From Ehrlichia japonica (GTDB lineage: Bacteria; Pseudomonadota; Alphaproteobacteria; Rickettsiales; Anaplasmataceae): a stretch of DNA of 64,000 bases. The first letter of the stretch is position 1. Each line of letters starts with the position of its first letter. Made by a program: the position numbers and the translations under genes. The stretch covers positions 62,001 to 126,000 of the forward strand of contig NZ_CP007474.1 in NCBI RefSeq assembly GCF_000632845.1. The letters are read 5' to 3'. Under the pieces are notes generated by a model. That model saw only the letters and a list, made by a program, of their open reading frames with translations, was not told where the DNA came from and searched no databases. This document shows positions 19,417 through 29,513 of the stretch, piece by piece.

Positions 19417-20202
19417 ATGATTATAGATCCAGTGGCTTTTAGGTTAGGATTACTAGAAATAAAATGGTATTCACTATCCTATATATTTGGTATAGTCTTT
19501 GCTTATTGGTATATAAGAAAAATAGATAAGTATAAGGTTTTTGATAAAGAAAGTTATGATTCAATAATGTCATGGTGGGTCATTTCTATGATTCTTGGTG
19601 GTAGAATAGGGTACATATTACTTTATAACCTAGATTTCTATATGCACTTTCCTATTGAAATGTTTAAATTATGGAATGGTGGTATGTCGTTTCATGGTGG
19701 TTTTGTAGGTATAATTAGTGGCATGTATATTTTTTGTAAAAGAAATAAAATCAATGTTCTTTCTGCCCTTGACTTGGGTACATGTGCTGTACCTGTTGGC
19801 ATATTTTTTGGACGTATTGCAAATTTTATTAATGGTGAGTTGTACGGAAAGGTAACAGATATTAAATTTGGGATGGTTTTTCCTGGAAGTGGTGACTCTC
19901 TTTATAGACATCCAAGTCAGTTGTATGAAGCTTTTTTTGAAGGAATTCTATTATTTATAGTAATGAATTCTCTTTTCTTTTTTACAAATATTAGAGCATC
20001 TAGTGGAATGCTAAGTGCTGTTTATTGTGTATGGTACGGAGTGGTAAGATTTTTTATTGAATTTCTTAGAGAGCCAGATGTTCAAGTTGGCTACATTTTT
20101 TTTAATCAGTTAACTATGGGACAGTTATTGTCTCTCTTCATGATAGTTATGGGTTTTTGTTTTATGGGATTAGCTAAAATGAAAGCTAAATCTTCAATGT
20201 AG
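19417..20202 (+). CDS. lgt: Prolipoprotein diacylglyceryl transferase
   Basis: First step of lipoprotein maturation: transfers diacylglycerol from phosphatidylglycerol to the lipobox cysteine at the inner membrane. The 261-residue protein has seven membrane segments by eye. The signatures are GGMSFHGGFVG (around 88-98), the Lgt signature GRIANFINGELYGK, and RHPSQLYEA. Together with lspA at 57 kb it shows that this organism makes lipoproteins; PgsA (38.5 kb) makes the lipid donor. Stand-alone gene. Confidence 0.95.
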   Translation: MIIDPVAFRLGLLEIKWYSLSYIFGIVFAYWYIRKIDKYKVFDKESYDSIMSWWVISMILGGRIGYILLYNLDFYMHFPIEMFKLWNGGMSFHGGFVGIISGMYIFCKRNKINVLSALDLGTCAVPVGIFFGRIANFINGELYGKVTDIKFGMVFPGSGDSLYRHPSQLYEAFFEGILLFIVMNSLFFFTNIRASSGMLSAVYCVWYGVVRFFIEFLREPDVQVGYIFFNQLTMGQLLSLFMIVMGFCFMGLAKMKAKSSM

Positions 20203-21263
20203 AATTTTGCTTTTTTATCTTAAAGGAATTTTGGAAAAGTTGAATTTTTATGGATTGCAATCTGAAATATCAGTATCGTTAATGAATAATTTGATGTTTG
20301 ATAAAACATGAATTAGTTAATTCTACTTTGGTTTAAAATTAGTCTGTAAGACAATGTTGCTTTTTTATAGAAAAGATAATATAGTTTGCGAATATACTAA
20401 AATTAACATATTTATACTGTATAATGAAAACAAAGTTGTTCCCTTCATTTCTTTCCCCCAACCAAAGATCTGCGTTTTTGCAAAGTCTATATTTAAGTAT
20501 AAGAGAAAAGAGTAGTTCTCTTTATCCTTCTACTTATGTTATAGATGTAACTATAGACACAAAGAAATCCAATTTGGTAGCAGTGAAGTAACATGTTGTA
20601 ATAAATATAAAAGGTTTATATTTATGTATTGTAAAGAGTATCGATTTGCTATGGATTTATTATTGAACCAATAAAATTTAATATGTTCTCTGTAGATTTG
20701 AAATATAGGCAGTAGTATTATGAATTCTTAAAATCAGTATGTATTGAGTCCAGTATAACTAATTCTAATGGATTGAAAAAGTTGTTTAAATTATGTGCTA
20801 AATTCATTGTATTAAATGCTTCATAAAGAAGGTCGATTTAGAATTCTATTTGAAGTTTTTAGTTGTACGATGATAAATAAATCTAGCAATAAGTTGTTAT
20901 CTAAATTTTTTTTAATATTATACAATTTTATAATATATTGTACCTTTTGATATGTTCTTAAATAATTTTTAGCTTTGTGTATCAGATTTTTAAGTAAGAA
21001 ATATGTATTTAATTTACATATAAATTTTGTTTGGATTGTCCTGTAGACTTATTTTACACTTTTTTTAACGTTTTGTACTTTCTTATTCATTGTCAAATGA
21101 TCTTCACTTTGTTATGTCAGATTTCTAGTGTAGAAAATTGTATATTCGATTTTCATATAGGTTTGCTGAATAATGTGTTTGTAAATTTCTACTTGTGTCT
21201 TCTCATATCAAGTGTAGTGCATTATAACATGATTTCTTAATAAAAAGGGAAAGAGGATTACTG
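20203..21263. other. Long spacer with decayed coding sequence
   Basis: Over 1 kb between lgt and the ftsH tail array. It contains the 55-codon ORF at 20424-20591 and, further on (about 20720-20825), a second protein-like frame reading YEFLKSVCIESSITNSNG and LFKLCAKFIVLNAS before a stop. I read the stretch as a probable degraded gene of unknown identity. No repeat or RNA is seen before 21264. Confidence 0.4.
20424..20591 (+). CDS. Possible small protein or N-terminal gene remnant, 55 aa
   Basis: A short ORF starting ATG AAA ACA AAG and ending TAA at 20589-20591. It gives a 55-residue product beginning MKTKLFPSFLSPNQRSAFLQ. Its amino-acid use is protein-like, and its first 60 bases are richer in C and G than the surrounding spacer. 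TATACTGTATAAT just upstream resembles a -10 element. I know no family for it. It could be a genuine small gene or the front end of a decayed one, since protein-like fragments follow in other frames. Confidence 0.25.
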   Translation: MKTKLFPSFLSPNQRSAFLQSLYLSIREKSSSLYPSTYVIDVTIDTKKSNLVAVK

Positions 21264-22010
21264 TTCTTTGATGCATTTTAATTTGGTATTCAATAAACAT
21301 TACTTTAGGCTGTCCTTTTGAATTTATTGTGTTTTGAATGCCTTTTCCATTAGAATTGGGAATTTTAATAAACTGTCTAATATAGTGATCTTTAGATGTT
21401 CACTAGCAGTTGTATAGGTAAGTGAGCAGATCTCTCTAACAAGTAAAAAAACAGGTTATTATTCTTTTGGGCATTTTAAAAATTGGGATTATCAACATTT
21501 TGCTAAATTCCTTTGCATTTATTGTGTTTAATATCTCTCCAGTGAGAGTATCAAATTCTAATAGATTTTTAACTATATAGTAATGTCGTAATTTTACATG
21601 TTTAAGGTGAACTGGAAAGGTAAACAACTACTGTAAATAAAAATGCATACTGTTCTTTTGAAGCAAATGGTCTTTTTAAAATCTTAGATTCATCAACATT
21701 ATTTTTAGTTGATTCTTTTCCATTTGCTATGTTTTTAATATCTTCTCCAGTGAGAGTATCAAATTCTAATAGATTTTTGACTATATAGTAATGTCGTAAT
21801 TTTACATGTTTACGGTGAACTGGAAAGGTAAACAACTACTGTAAATAAAAATGCATTACTGTTCTTTTGAAGCAAATGATCTTTTTAAAATCTTAGATTC
21901 ATCAACATTATTTTTAGCTAATTCTTTCCCATCTACTATGTTTTTGATATCTTCTCCAGTGAGAGTCTCAAATTCTAATAAATTTTTAGCAACTATATGT
22001 AATGACTCCA
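21264..22010. repeat. Tandem duplication of the ftsH 3' end (period 208-209 bp)
   Basis: The ftsH C-terminal coding end is repeated downstream of the gene. The marker AGTGAGAGT occurs at 21541, 21749 and, in intact ftsH, 21958, giving periods of 208 and 209 bp. A fourth, much more decayed copy starts near 21264 with TGTTCTTTGATGCATTTTAA. Copy two (21653-21850) still encodes [20 protein letters not shown] and the KILKRPFASKEQ tail, with the stop codon lost. The two inner copies share a 60-bp insert not found in ftsH that ends GGTAAACAACTACTG. Copies become more divergent with distance from the gene. Confidence 0.85.
21436..21835 (-). pseudogene. ftsH tail fragments in the array
   Basis: Two overlapping minus-strand frames (21436-21627 and 21602-21835) begin with the same repeat-encoded stretch MFTFPVH.KHVKLRHYYIVK and then run into FtsH tail sequence (NLLEFDTLTGE). 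They lack all catalytic domains of FtsH and are duplicated gene ends, not functional proteases. Whether the chimeric short ORFs are translated is unknown. Confidence 0.65.
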
Positions 22011-23691
22011 AATGCTCATTCAATAGGCTTTTTGCTCTTTCAAGGGCAGATGTGACTATGGATTTGACTTCTTCATCTATCAAATTTGCTAAATTATTAG
22101 AAATAGTTTCATTTTTATCATCACTATGATATAGTGGGCCAACTTTATCGCTCATTCCCCACTTCATAACCATAGCTTTTGCAAGATCTGTTGCTTGTTT
22201 TATATCTGATGATGCTCCGCTTGTTACTTTATGATATCCAAAAATTAGTTCTTCAGCAGCTCTTCCGCCCATTGCTACTGTTAAATCTGCAATCATTTTT
22301 TCTCTTGTATGAGATACACGATCTGACTCTGGTAACCTCATTACTAATCCTAAACTTCTTCCTCTGGGGATAATTGTTGCTTTATGTATAGGGTCAGATG
22401 CTTCTGTAAAAAATGCAATAATAGCATGTCCTGCTTCATGGTAGGCTGTTAGTCTTTTTTCTTCTTCTGTCATCATTAATGATTTTCTTTCAGCTCCCAT
22501 CATCACTTTATCTCTTGCATACTCAAAGTCGCTCATTGTGACAATTTTTTTATTGAGTCTTGCTGCTATTAATGCTGCTTCATTTATTAGATTTGCCAGG
22601 TCGGCACCAGAAAATCCTGGAGTACCACGTGCAATAGTTCTAATATCTACATCTGGTGCTGTGGGTATTTTTTTAATATGCACGTTGATTATTTTTTCTC
22701 GTCCGTTAATATCAGGTATGCCAATAGTAACTTGCCTATCAAATCTTCCTGGTCTAAGAAGTGCTGAATCTAGTACATCTGGACGGTTAGTTGCAGCAAT
22801 GATAATTACTCCTTCATTAGATTCAAATCCGTCCATTTCAACAAGTAATTGGTTTAGTGTTTGTTCACGTTCGTCATTTCCTCCACCTAAGCCAATTCCT
22901 CGATGCCTTCCTACAGCGTCTATCTCATCAATAAATATAATACATGGAGCATTTTTTTTACCTTGTTCAAACATATCGCGCACACGGCTTGCACCTACAC
23001 CCACAAACATTTCTACAAAATCTGATCCAGATATACTAAAAAATGGGACATTTGCTTCACCTGCAATTGCTCGTGCTAGTAAGGTTTTTCCTGTACCTGG
23101 TGAGCCTATTAATAGGCATCCTTTTGGTATTCTGCCTCCTAATTTTTGAAATCTTTGTCTGTGTTTTAAAAAATCTACTATTTCAATTAACTCTTCTTTA
23201 GCTTCATCAATACCTGCTACATCATTAAAGGTCACTTTATTACGATTTTCAGTCATTAATTTGGCACGTGACTTACTGAAGTTTATAGTGCGGTTACCTC
23301 CTATCTGCATTCGTTTGAGAAATATAAACCATATTATGACAAGTAGTAACATGGGGAACCAGGATATCAATATACTGCTTAATATCCCAAGAAATGTATC
23401 TTCAGGTAAGAAAGTAAAGGTGACTTGTTTATTATGTAATGTCTTTATTAAACTGTCGTATACTACGCCAGTTGTTTGGAATTTAGAACTGTCTCTCAAT
23501 TTTCCAGTAATATTATGCTCGCTTATATTAATGCTCTCTACTTCATTATTATCAATCTTGTTTAAAAATTCTGAGAATGGTAATTTGATGGTATTGCCGT
23601 TAATAATTTTGTCATTGAATTGAACATATGCTGCAGCAACCAGAACAATTACTATAATCCAAATTGCTAACCCTTCAATTATTTTTCTCAT
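21856..23691 (-). CDS. ftsH: ATP-dependent zinc metalloprotease FtsH
   Basis: Membrane-anchored AAA+ protease for quality control of membrane and regulatory proteins. The 611-residue protein has two N-terminal TM segments (7-25, 105-125) around a periplasmic domain. The AAA module has Walker A GSPGTGKT (196-203), [12 protein letters not shown] and the second region of homology [20 protein letters not shown]. The zinc motif HEAGH is at 418-422. Its start overlaps the stop of tilS by four bases (ATGA), so it is translated downstream of tilS. Its 3' end is the source of the array at 21264-21850. Confidence 0.97.
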   Translation of the reverse strand: MRKIIEGLAIWIIVIVLVAAAYVQFNDKIINGNTIKLPFSEFLNKIDNNEVESINISEHNITGKLRDSSKFQTTGVVYDSLIKTLHNKQVTFTFLPEDTFLGILSSILISWFPMLLLVIIWFIFLKRMQIGGNRTINFSKSRAKLMTENRNKVTFNDVAGIDEAKEELIEIVDFLKHRQRFQKLGGRIPKGCLLIGSPGTGKTLLARAIAGEANVPFFSISGSDFVEMFVGVGASRVRDMFEQGKKNAPCIIFIDEIDAVGRHRGIGLGGGNDEREQTLNQLLVEMDGFESNEGVIIIAATNRPDVLDSALLRPGRFDRQVTIGIPDINGREKIINVHIKKIPTAPDVDIRTIARGTPGFSGADLANLINEAALIAARLNKKIVTMSDFEYARDKVMMGAERKSLMMTEEEKRLTAYHEAGHAIIAFFTEASDPIHKATIIPRGRSLGLVMRLPESDRVSHTREKMIADLTVAMGGRAAEELIFGYHKVTSGASSDIKQATDLAKAMVMKWGMSDKVGPLYHSDDKNETISNNLANLIDEEVKSIVTSALERAKSLLNEHLESLHIVAKNLLEFETLTGEDIKNIVDGKELAKNNVDESKILKRSFASKEQ

Positions 23692-24992
23692 AGCAAAGGC
23701 TCCTTGCTGATAAATTCACTGTAAGTTAAATTAATAAAATTTTGTTTGACTAACACCTCTTTTATTGTGATAGATGACCTAACTTCACCAATATAGTCAT
23801 TATTACTATTATTTTGTAGAGGGTAAGCAACAATTTTGTTTTTATATTTTAGTGTGGGTAAACAACGTACTGCTTCTCTGTTTAGTTTTTTAAAATTTTT
23901 TGGAATATAATTATTATTTAAGCTAGATACAGTCACATTGTCAGGACTAGAGTTGACAATACTGATTTTAAACCTATTATCCCATTCTATTACTATATTT
24001 GTAAAAGAGTTAATAGTAAGTTCTTGTATAGCTGATGCTTCTCTAGTAATAGAGATTATATCATTCTGATTTTTTGTAATCTTGCAACCACATAAGGTTT
24101 GAGATATTTTGGATTCATTGTTTTGTATTTTATAAAATATATTATTAAGTTTAGCATACCTTGGCTTATATTTTTGTTTGCCAATAGACATAATGGAATA
24201 TGTTAAGAGCCTTAATGATATTTCTTCTGGAAGGGTTAAAAATACGGTTAGTTTTATATCAATATGTCCTATGGTACTAAACTCTAGACATTCATCGATA
24301 GCTAGTCTTACGTAATGTAATATGCAACTTAGAGATCGTCTTATATGTGTTGATGCTGTATAAAGTCTATTAATCAATATTTCAGAATTGTCTGTCATTT
24401 CTAACATGTTGCGGTATAAGGTTCTTTTGTACTTTGTATTGTTATTACTTGTATCATTTATCCAGGTGATATTGTTTTTATTTGCATATTGTAGTAATTC
24501 TATCCTACTAACATCTAAAAGTGGCCTAAGTATACATATATCATTTAAATATGTGTATTCTTGCATGCCAGCTAATCCATCTAGACCGCTTCCTCTTTCT
24601 AACCTGATCATCATAGTTTCTGCTTGATCATTTTTCTGATGTGCTATCATTAAGTAGTTTATTCTGTTTTCGTGACACCATTGCAATAATAATCTGTATC
24701 GTATTTGTCTAGCAAAAGATTGTATATTACTTACTGGTAACTTGCCATGCCAATTCAGTATATGGCATTTTAAGTTTAAATTTTGTGAATGTTGAAATAC
24801 AAATAATGCTTCTTGCTCTGCTTCAGGGCGTAATTTGTGGTTTACTGTTAATACTATAGGAACGTGCTGATTGCAGTATTGAGCTGATAAGTGTAACAGT
24901 ACCATACTGTCTATGCCTCCAGAAACTGCAACTGCAAAACTATCATGCAAGTTTTGAATTTTTTTTCGAAATAACAGTCCTAAGTCTATCAT
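23688..24992 (-). CDS. tilS: tRNA(Ile)-lysidine synthase
   Basis: Converts C34 of the CAU anticodon of a tRNA-Ile to lysidine, switching it from Met to Ile reading. The 434-residue protein starts at the ATG at 24992. The PP-loop SGGIDS lies at residues 24-29, and [18 protein letters not shown] and the [13 protein letters not shown] region typical of TilS follow. The frame is open upstream to 25109, but that part is the antisense-free reading of the tRNA-Ser gene, so I reject the longer start. The tilS-ftsH pair, in this order with a four-base overlap, is common in proteobacteria. Confidence 0.94.
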   Translation of the reverse strand: MIDLGLLFRKKIQNLHDSFAVAVSGGIDSMVLLHLSAQYCNQHVPIVLTVNHKLRPEAEQEALFVFQHSQNLNLKCHILNWHGKLPVSNIQSFARQIRYRLLLQWCHENRINYLMIAHQKNDQAETMMIRLERGSGLDGLAGMQEYTYLNDICILRPLLDVSRIELLQYANKNNITWINDTSNNNTKYKRTLYRNMLEMTDNSEILINRLYTASTHIRRSLSCILHYVRLAIDECLEFSTIGHIDIKLTVFLTLPEEISLRLLTYSIMSIGKQKYKPRYAKLNNIFYKIQNNESKISQTLCGCKITKNQNDIISITREASAIQELTINSFTNIVIEWDNRFKISIVNSSPDNVTVSSLNNNYIPKNFKKLNREAVRCLPTLKYKNKIVAYPLQNNSNNDYIGEVRSSITIKEVLVKQNFINLTYSEFISKEPLL

Positions 24993-25016
24993 TAATTCCC
25001 AAGTAATAAAAATAAA

Positions 25017-25107
25017 TGGCGGAAAGAGAGGGATTTGAACCCTCGATACAGGATTACTGCATACACACTTTCCAGGCGTGCGCTTTAGACCACTCAGCCA
25101 CCTTTCC
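25017..25107 (-). tRNA. tRNA-Ser (anticodon GGA)
   Basis: The reverse strand folds as a class II tRNA: acceptor GGAAAGG pairing with TCTTTCC (one G-U), a D arm with GTGGCTGAGTGG, and an anticodon stem with loop CTGGAAA, giving anticodon GGA. A long variable arm and the T arm GAGGGTTCAAATCCCTC follow. The discriminator is G, as for Ser tRNAs, and the CCA end is encoded at 25017-25019. It lies 24 bases upstream of tilS on the same strand and could share its transcript. Confidence 0.96.
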
Positions 25108-26087
25108 AAGGCTTATACACTATTATAGTTATGAGTTTTTGTACAGTCTAGTAGTAAAAATATTATTAATTTTGGAGTATGTAAGAGCTTTGATTGAAAA
25201 TCTATGTTTATTTTATATATTTGTGCAGATCAAAAATATATCTGCAGTTGAATTTAATTGTGTTTATATACTTCCCTTTATGTTGTAATGCTTATCCTGT
25301 ATGTTATATAGGTGGAATCCTGCAACTGTTCAAATAGCATGACTTTTGATTTAGAAATTTCAACATGGACATATATTAGTTAGAATTTTGAAATATAATG
25401 TGTTATGTAATTGCTAATCCATGTAAGTTTTATGATTAATTATTTGTAACTGCTAGGAAATATATCTATAGCCTTGGAGATTTTTTTAAATATGTGAATT
25501 ACAATTTTTTAATTTGTATTGAATTTATATACTAGGGTTTGTCACTTAATACATTATTTTACGTTATTCATGAATTTGTTGGGTGCGTGTGAAAGTTAAT
25601 TGTATTATTGCTAGCGATGTCAATAAATATGATTAAATTTTGAAGGTTAATCGTCACTAATTGTATATTGACGATACAATATGTATTCAAAAAGAATGTT
25701 TATGTAGATAGTGTTAATTTAAATTCTAGAGATGGTTGTTTTATTGTAAGATATTGGAATCTAAAGTTATTCATTACATGTTAATGATTCTATGTACAAA
25801 CATGTGTTCAAAGGATGTATATATATGAATACAATTTAAGTTAGTGATTTGTACTATGGATTATGGAGGTTCATAAATTTGAATTATAATGGTTCTATGT
25901 TACAGGTATGTGGTCAGAAAGACATGTAATTATCTGGCAAAATTTACATATTTATAAATGAGGGTTAAGGTGAGGTCTTGAGGTCAGACTGTTTCCTTGT
26001 TGCAAATTTACTAAAGTTCCGAATGTTGTTCATTACATATTAATGATTCTATATTACAAAGGTACGTTCAGAGAAAGAATGTATATC
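25108..26087. other. Divergent tRNA-Ser/trkH spacer with decayed repeats
   Basis: About 980 bp. Its right half holds degenerate copies of the trkH leader (see 25761-26090). The left half shows no convincing ORF or structure. Confidence 0.5.
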
Positions 26088-26090
26088 ATG
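25761..26090. repeat. Three degenerate copies of the trkH 5' leader
   Basis: The sequence just before and at the trkH start (CATTACATATTAATGATTCT near 26033, then TATTACAAAGGTACGTTCAG) has two decayed relatives upstream. One runs from about 25771 (CATTACATGTTAATGATTCT, then TATGTACAAACATGTGTTCA). The other runs from about 25883 (TATAATGGTTCTATGTTACA, then GGTATGTGGTCAGAAAGACATG). Spacing is irregular, about 105 and 155 bp. This resembles the gene-end arrays, but here the 5' end of a gene is involved. Confidence 0.5.
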
Positions 26091-27545
26091 TATAAGAGCT
26101 TGCGGAGTATAGTGTTTGTTGTTGGGGTATTCTCTTTAGTTTTTACTCTACTTATGCTTGTTCCAATAGCAGTGAATTACTATACTGGATATGTCTGGCA
26201 AGACTTCTTTTGTGCATACCTTTTTACTTTTTTTTTTAGCTTAATGTGTCTTTTTTTTGGAAAGTTATCTAATTTAAAAAAGACGGAAGTTTTTATTTTA
26301 ACAGCTATTGTCTGGATTATTCTATCTGTGATAGCAGCGGTGCCGTTTGTTTTTGAAGGTAAAATTGCTTATGTAGATGCTTTTTTTGAAGCTGTATCTG
26401 GCTTAACTACTACTGGAGCAACGATATTAACTGATTTACAGAGCAAGTCTCCGGGAATTCTAATTTGGAGATCTTTATTGAATGCAATAGGAGGGTTAGG
26501 AATTATTGTAAGTGGTATTTTTCTACTGCCTTGCTTGAAAATTATTAATTTACATGAGTTATATCACTCTGAATCTTCCGACCAGTCTAGAAGATTTAAA
26601 TATGGTATTGTTAAGTCATCAATGTATGTTTTTGTTATATATTGTGTATTAATGACTTTATGTTCAATATTATATTGGATTGCTGGGATGTCATGGTTTG
26701 ATGCTATATGTCATGCAATGTCGACTGTGTCTACTGGTGGTTTCTCTAATTATGATGATTCTCTACAACATTTTAACAGCACATGTATTGAGATTATAGC
26801 AGTAGTATTTATGTTATTAAGTGCTTGTCCTTTAATCTTGTATTTAAAAGCTATTACAAAGCAATACTTTTATGATGAACAAGTAATATTTTTTGCTGTA
26901 ATTCTTTTTCTTTTTGTAATTATATCTATAGTAAGTTGCCATTTTGATGAAATAACGGAAAATTACTCCTTGGTTAACATATTAAGATATTCTGTATTTT
27001 CAGTTGTTTCCTTAAGTACTTCTACAGGTCTTGTGAATTGTGATTATAGTAATTGGCATTTTTTTTCTGTGTTTGGCATTTTTATAATGCTAATAGGTGG
27101 GTGTAGCGGTTCTACTAGTGGTGGTATTAAGGTTTATCGAGTTGTATTATTGTTAAAAGCTTCAAGTGCTTACGTAAATGATCTTATACATTCTTCTAAG
27201 ACAACTACTGTTAGATATAATAGGAGATATGTCAATAAAGATTTTATTCATAACACAGGATTATTCTTTTTTTTATATATTACTGTGTTATTTATAGGAT
27301 GTATACTTTTGTCTAGCACTGGAATTGATTTCATTACTGCTTTTAGTGCGGTAGCTGCTGCTTTTAGTAATACAGGACCTGGTATGGGAGATATAATAGG
27401 TCCAAATGGTAATTATTATCACATATTACCTTTAATGAAAGTACTATTGTCTTGTTTTATGTTGATGGGAAGGTTGGAAGTTATTCCATTTTTTGCTTGT
27501 GTATGTTTAGTCACAAATAGTCTATGTAAGAGTAGGTCAGCATAG
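26088..27545 (+). CDS. trkH: TrkH-family potassium uptake protein
   Basis: Membrane subunit of a Trk/Ktr-type K+ transporter. About 485 residues from the ATG at 26088, with four M1-P-M2 repeats typical of the superfamily. The pore loops are visible as AVSGLTTTGATIL, AMSTVSTGGFSNY, SLSTSTGLVN and AFSNTGPGMGD. Two upstream in-frame ATGs (26043, 26079) exist. I prefer 26088 because AGAGAAAG at 26070-26077 is suitably spaced and the protein then begins MYKSLRSIVFVVG. The cytosolic TrkA partner is not in this window. Confidence 0.93.
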   Translation: MYKSLRSIVFVVGVFSLVFTLLMLVPIAVNYYTGYVWQDFFCAYLFTFFFSLMCLFFGKLSNLKKTEVFILTAIVWIILSVIAAVPFVFEGKIAYVDAFFEAVSGLTTTGATILTDLQSKSPGILIWRSLLNAIGGLGIIVSGIFLLPCLKIINLHELYHSESSDQSRRFKYGIVKSSMYVFVIYCVLMTLCSILYWIAGMSWFDAICHAMSTVSTGGFSNYDDSLQHFNSTCIEIIAVVFMLLSACPLILYLKAITKQYFYDEQVIFFAVILFLFVIISIVSCHFDEITENYSLVNILRYSVFSVVSLSTSTGLVNCDYSNWHFFSVFGIFIMLIGGCSGSTSGGIKVYRVVLLLKASSAYVNDLIHSSKTTTVRYNRRYVNKDFIHNTGLFFFLYITVLFIGCILLSSTGIDFITAFSAVAAAFSNTGPGMGDIIGPNGNYYHILPLMKVLLSCFMLMGRLEVIPFFACVCLVTNSLCKSRSA

Positions 27546-27785
27546 GTCTTTCTTGTGTTTAGAGTCTACACTTATTCATTGGTTTTACGTATCACTGAAG
27601 TATTATATTAATTGAAATATATTCATTAATTTTCACATAAAAAATATATTTCCTGAAGATATTAAAACTAGTTTTTACTTATATTTTAAATTTGAAAAAA
27701 ACTTGATATTCTTTTGTAAGGATATAACATTGAGTACTTAGAGTTAGTAATACTATAAATTTTAATCATTTACCATGTATATTAT

Positions 27786-29033
27786 ATGTTACATTCTGCT
27801 GTTATTACAGATCCAAGAAGGGGTGTTTTTGCTATTGTAGATCTTGGTTCTACAAAAATAGTTTGTTTTCTATTTAGAATCTCTCATAACAATGATCTTG
27901 AAATTATTGGCATAGGGTATAAAGCTTCCGAAGGAATTAGTGGTGGTACTATTACTGATATGGAATCTGCAAAGTGTTCTATATTGTCTTGCATAGAATC
28001 AGCAAAGGGAATGGCACAAGAACCAATAATAAGTCAGGTTTTTGTGAATATTTCTGGGTGTGATATTGATTCTGCAAGTATTATTAATGAAATTAGTGTA
28101 ACAATGCATGAAATTTCAGATGCTGATATTAGAAATATTATGTTGCAAACTTATGATAAATGTCATAACGGACAGGTTGTACTTCATAATATTCCAATAG
28201 TGTACTGCCTTGATGATTTAAATAATATTACAGAGTTGAGAGGGTTATATGGAAGTAGACTAAAAGCTAGTATGCATGTAATTACTGCTTCAAAGTCTGC
28301 ATTGTTAAATATAGAAAACTGTATTACTAGTTGTAGTAATCTAAATGTAGTTGGATGTATAGCAGAACCTTATGCTTCAGGGTTATCATGTCTTACTGAT
28401 GATGAAAAAGAACTTGGAGCGATGGTTATGGATATTGGTGGTAGGTATACATCTATTGGTATTTTTAATAAAGGAAGATTAATATATGTAGATAGTGTAC
28501 CTTTAGGTGGTATTCATATTACCAATGATATTGCATATGGATTGTGTATAAGTGTTAAAGATGCTGAACGTATAAAGGTGTTATATGGGGATGCTATGCT
28601 AATATCTCCAGATAAAGATGGTATAATAGAAGCTGATATTGGTGAAGATGAAGTTATTTCAGTTGTGCGTTCTGATTTAGGAAAAATAATTAGGCCTAGG
28701 GTAGAAGAAATCTTTAATGTAGTAAAAAGTAGGATAGCAAAGCAAAAGAATTTGATTAATAGGATAATAATTACAGGTGGTTCAAGTCAGTTGACTAACA
28801 TTAAAGAAGTGGCAAGCCACGTATTTAAAAAGCAAGTGAGAATAGGATTACCTATAGAATTAAAGGGGATTACTCATGATTATAAATACAATCCATCATT
28901 TTCTGCAGCAATAGGTACAGTTTTATTAATTTCGAATAGAATACATACTAAGAGAAAAAATACACCTAAAAAGGGCAACATGCTAAAGAAATTTTTAAGA
29001 TTGATTGCGGTAAAAATTGATAAACTAGTGTAA
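27786..29033 (+). CDS. ftsA: Cell division protein FtsA
   Basis: Actin-like ATPase that tethers FtsZ to the membrane and recruits the divisome. The 415-residue protein has the phosphate-1 motif AIVDLGSTKIVCFL near residue 18, the SHS2 (1C) domain, the phosphate-2 region VMDIGGRYTSIGIF, PLGGIHITNDIA, and the adenosine motif IIITGGSSQLTNI. The C-terminus is basic and amphipathic (LKKFLRLIAVKIDKLV), as expected for the membrane-targeting helix. Its last nine bases overlap the convergent atpF gene. ftsZ and ftsQ are not adjacent. Confidence 0.93.
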   Translation: MLHSAVITDPRRGVFAIVDLGSTKIVCFLFRISHNNDLEIIGIGYKASEGISGGTITDMESAKCSILSCIESAKGMAQEPIISQVFVNISGCDIDSASIINEISVTMHEISDADIRNIMLQTYDKCHNGQVVLHNIPIVYCLDDLNNITELRGLYGSRLKASMHVITASKSALLNIENCITSCSNLNVVGCIAEPYASGLSCLTDDEKELGAMVMDIGGRYTSIGIFNKGRLIYVDSVPLGGIHITNDIAYGLCISVKDAERIKVLYGDAMLISPDKDGIIEADIGEDEVISVVRSDLGKIIRPRVEEIFNVVKSRIAKQKNLINRIIITGGSSQLTNIKEVASHVFKKQVRIGLPIELKGITHDYKYNPSFSAAIGTVLLISNRIHTKRKNTPKKGNMLKKFLRLIAVKIDKLV

Positions 29034-29513
29034 TTTTTTCCTTAGATCACGATCTAGTGTAGAAAGAACACCACTGTTATCTTGTTTTTGGTGATCGTTA
29101 TTGTATTCTTTGATTAATTCTTGAATAGCACTTGTTGCTATATCAACACTATTTAATTTTAATGATTGAACCATCGATGATACCTGGTCAGATATCTTTT
29201 GTACAGCTGTATCAAGATGCTTCTCTATAATATGCTCAATATCTTTTTTGTTAGATGAAATGATAAGGTTGTATTCTTCTTGTGCTTTCTTTAGAATTTC
29301 AGTGATGGTTTTTTCAGTTTCATAATTTTGAGCTATTGCACTATCTAACAAATTTTGAGATTGTTTTTGAATGTCACAAGGCAACATAACTTCTTGTTTT
29401 AGTTTGTTTGACATAGAAGACAGAGATTGTTTGATCTTTTTATACAATGGCCAAAAGGCTGATAAGGCTCCAATGCAAAACGCAAGATTGGTAACGAAAT
29501 ATGTAGATATCAT
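29025..29513 (-). CDS. atpF: F0F1 ATP synthase subunit b
   Basis: Peripheral stalk subunit anchoring F1 to F0. The 162-residue protein has an N-terminal hydrophobic segment (about 5-24) and then a long charged helical region. It follows the b' gene with a four-base overlap and closes the F0 operon atpB-atpE-b'-b. The F1 genes are not here; Rickettsiales split F0 and F1 loci. Its stop codon lies inside the 3' end of convergent ftsA. Confidence 0.9.
   Translation of the reverse strand: MISTYFVTNLAFCIGALSAFWPLYKKIKQSLSSMSNKLKQEVMLPCDIQKQSQNLLDSAIAQNYETEKTITEILKKAQEEYNLIISSNKKDIEHIIEKHLDTAVQKISDQVSSMVQSLKLNSVDIATSAIQELIKEYNNDHQKQDNSGVLSTLDRDLRKKLH

Noticed and set aside
22538-23149. 203-codon plus-strand ORF inside ftsH
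   Set aside because: Antisense shadow of the strongly conserved AAA domain of FtsH.
24993-25109. Upstream extension of tilS by 39 residues
   Set aside because: The extension runs through the tRNA-Ser gene at 25017-25107 and has no counterpart in TilS; the ATG at 24992 gives the normal N-terminus.
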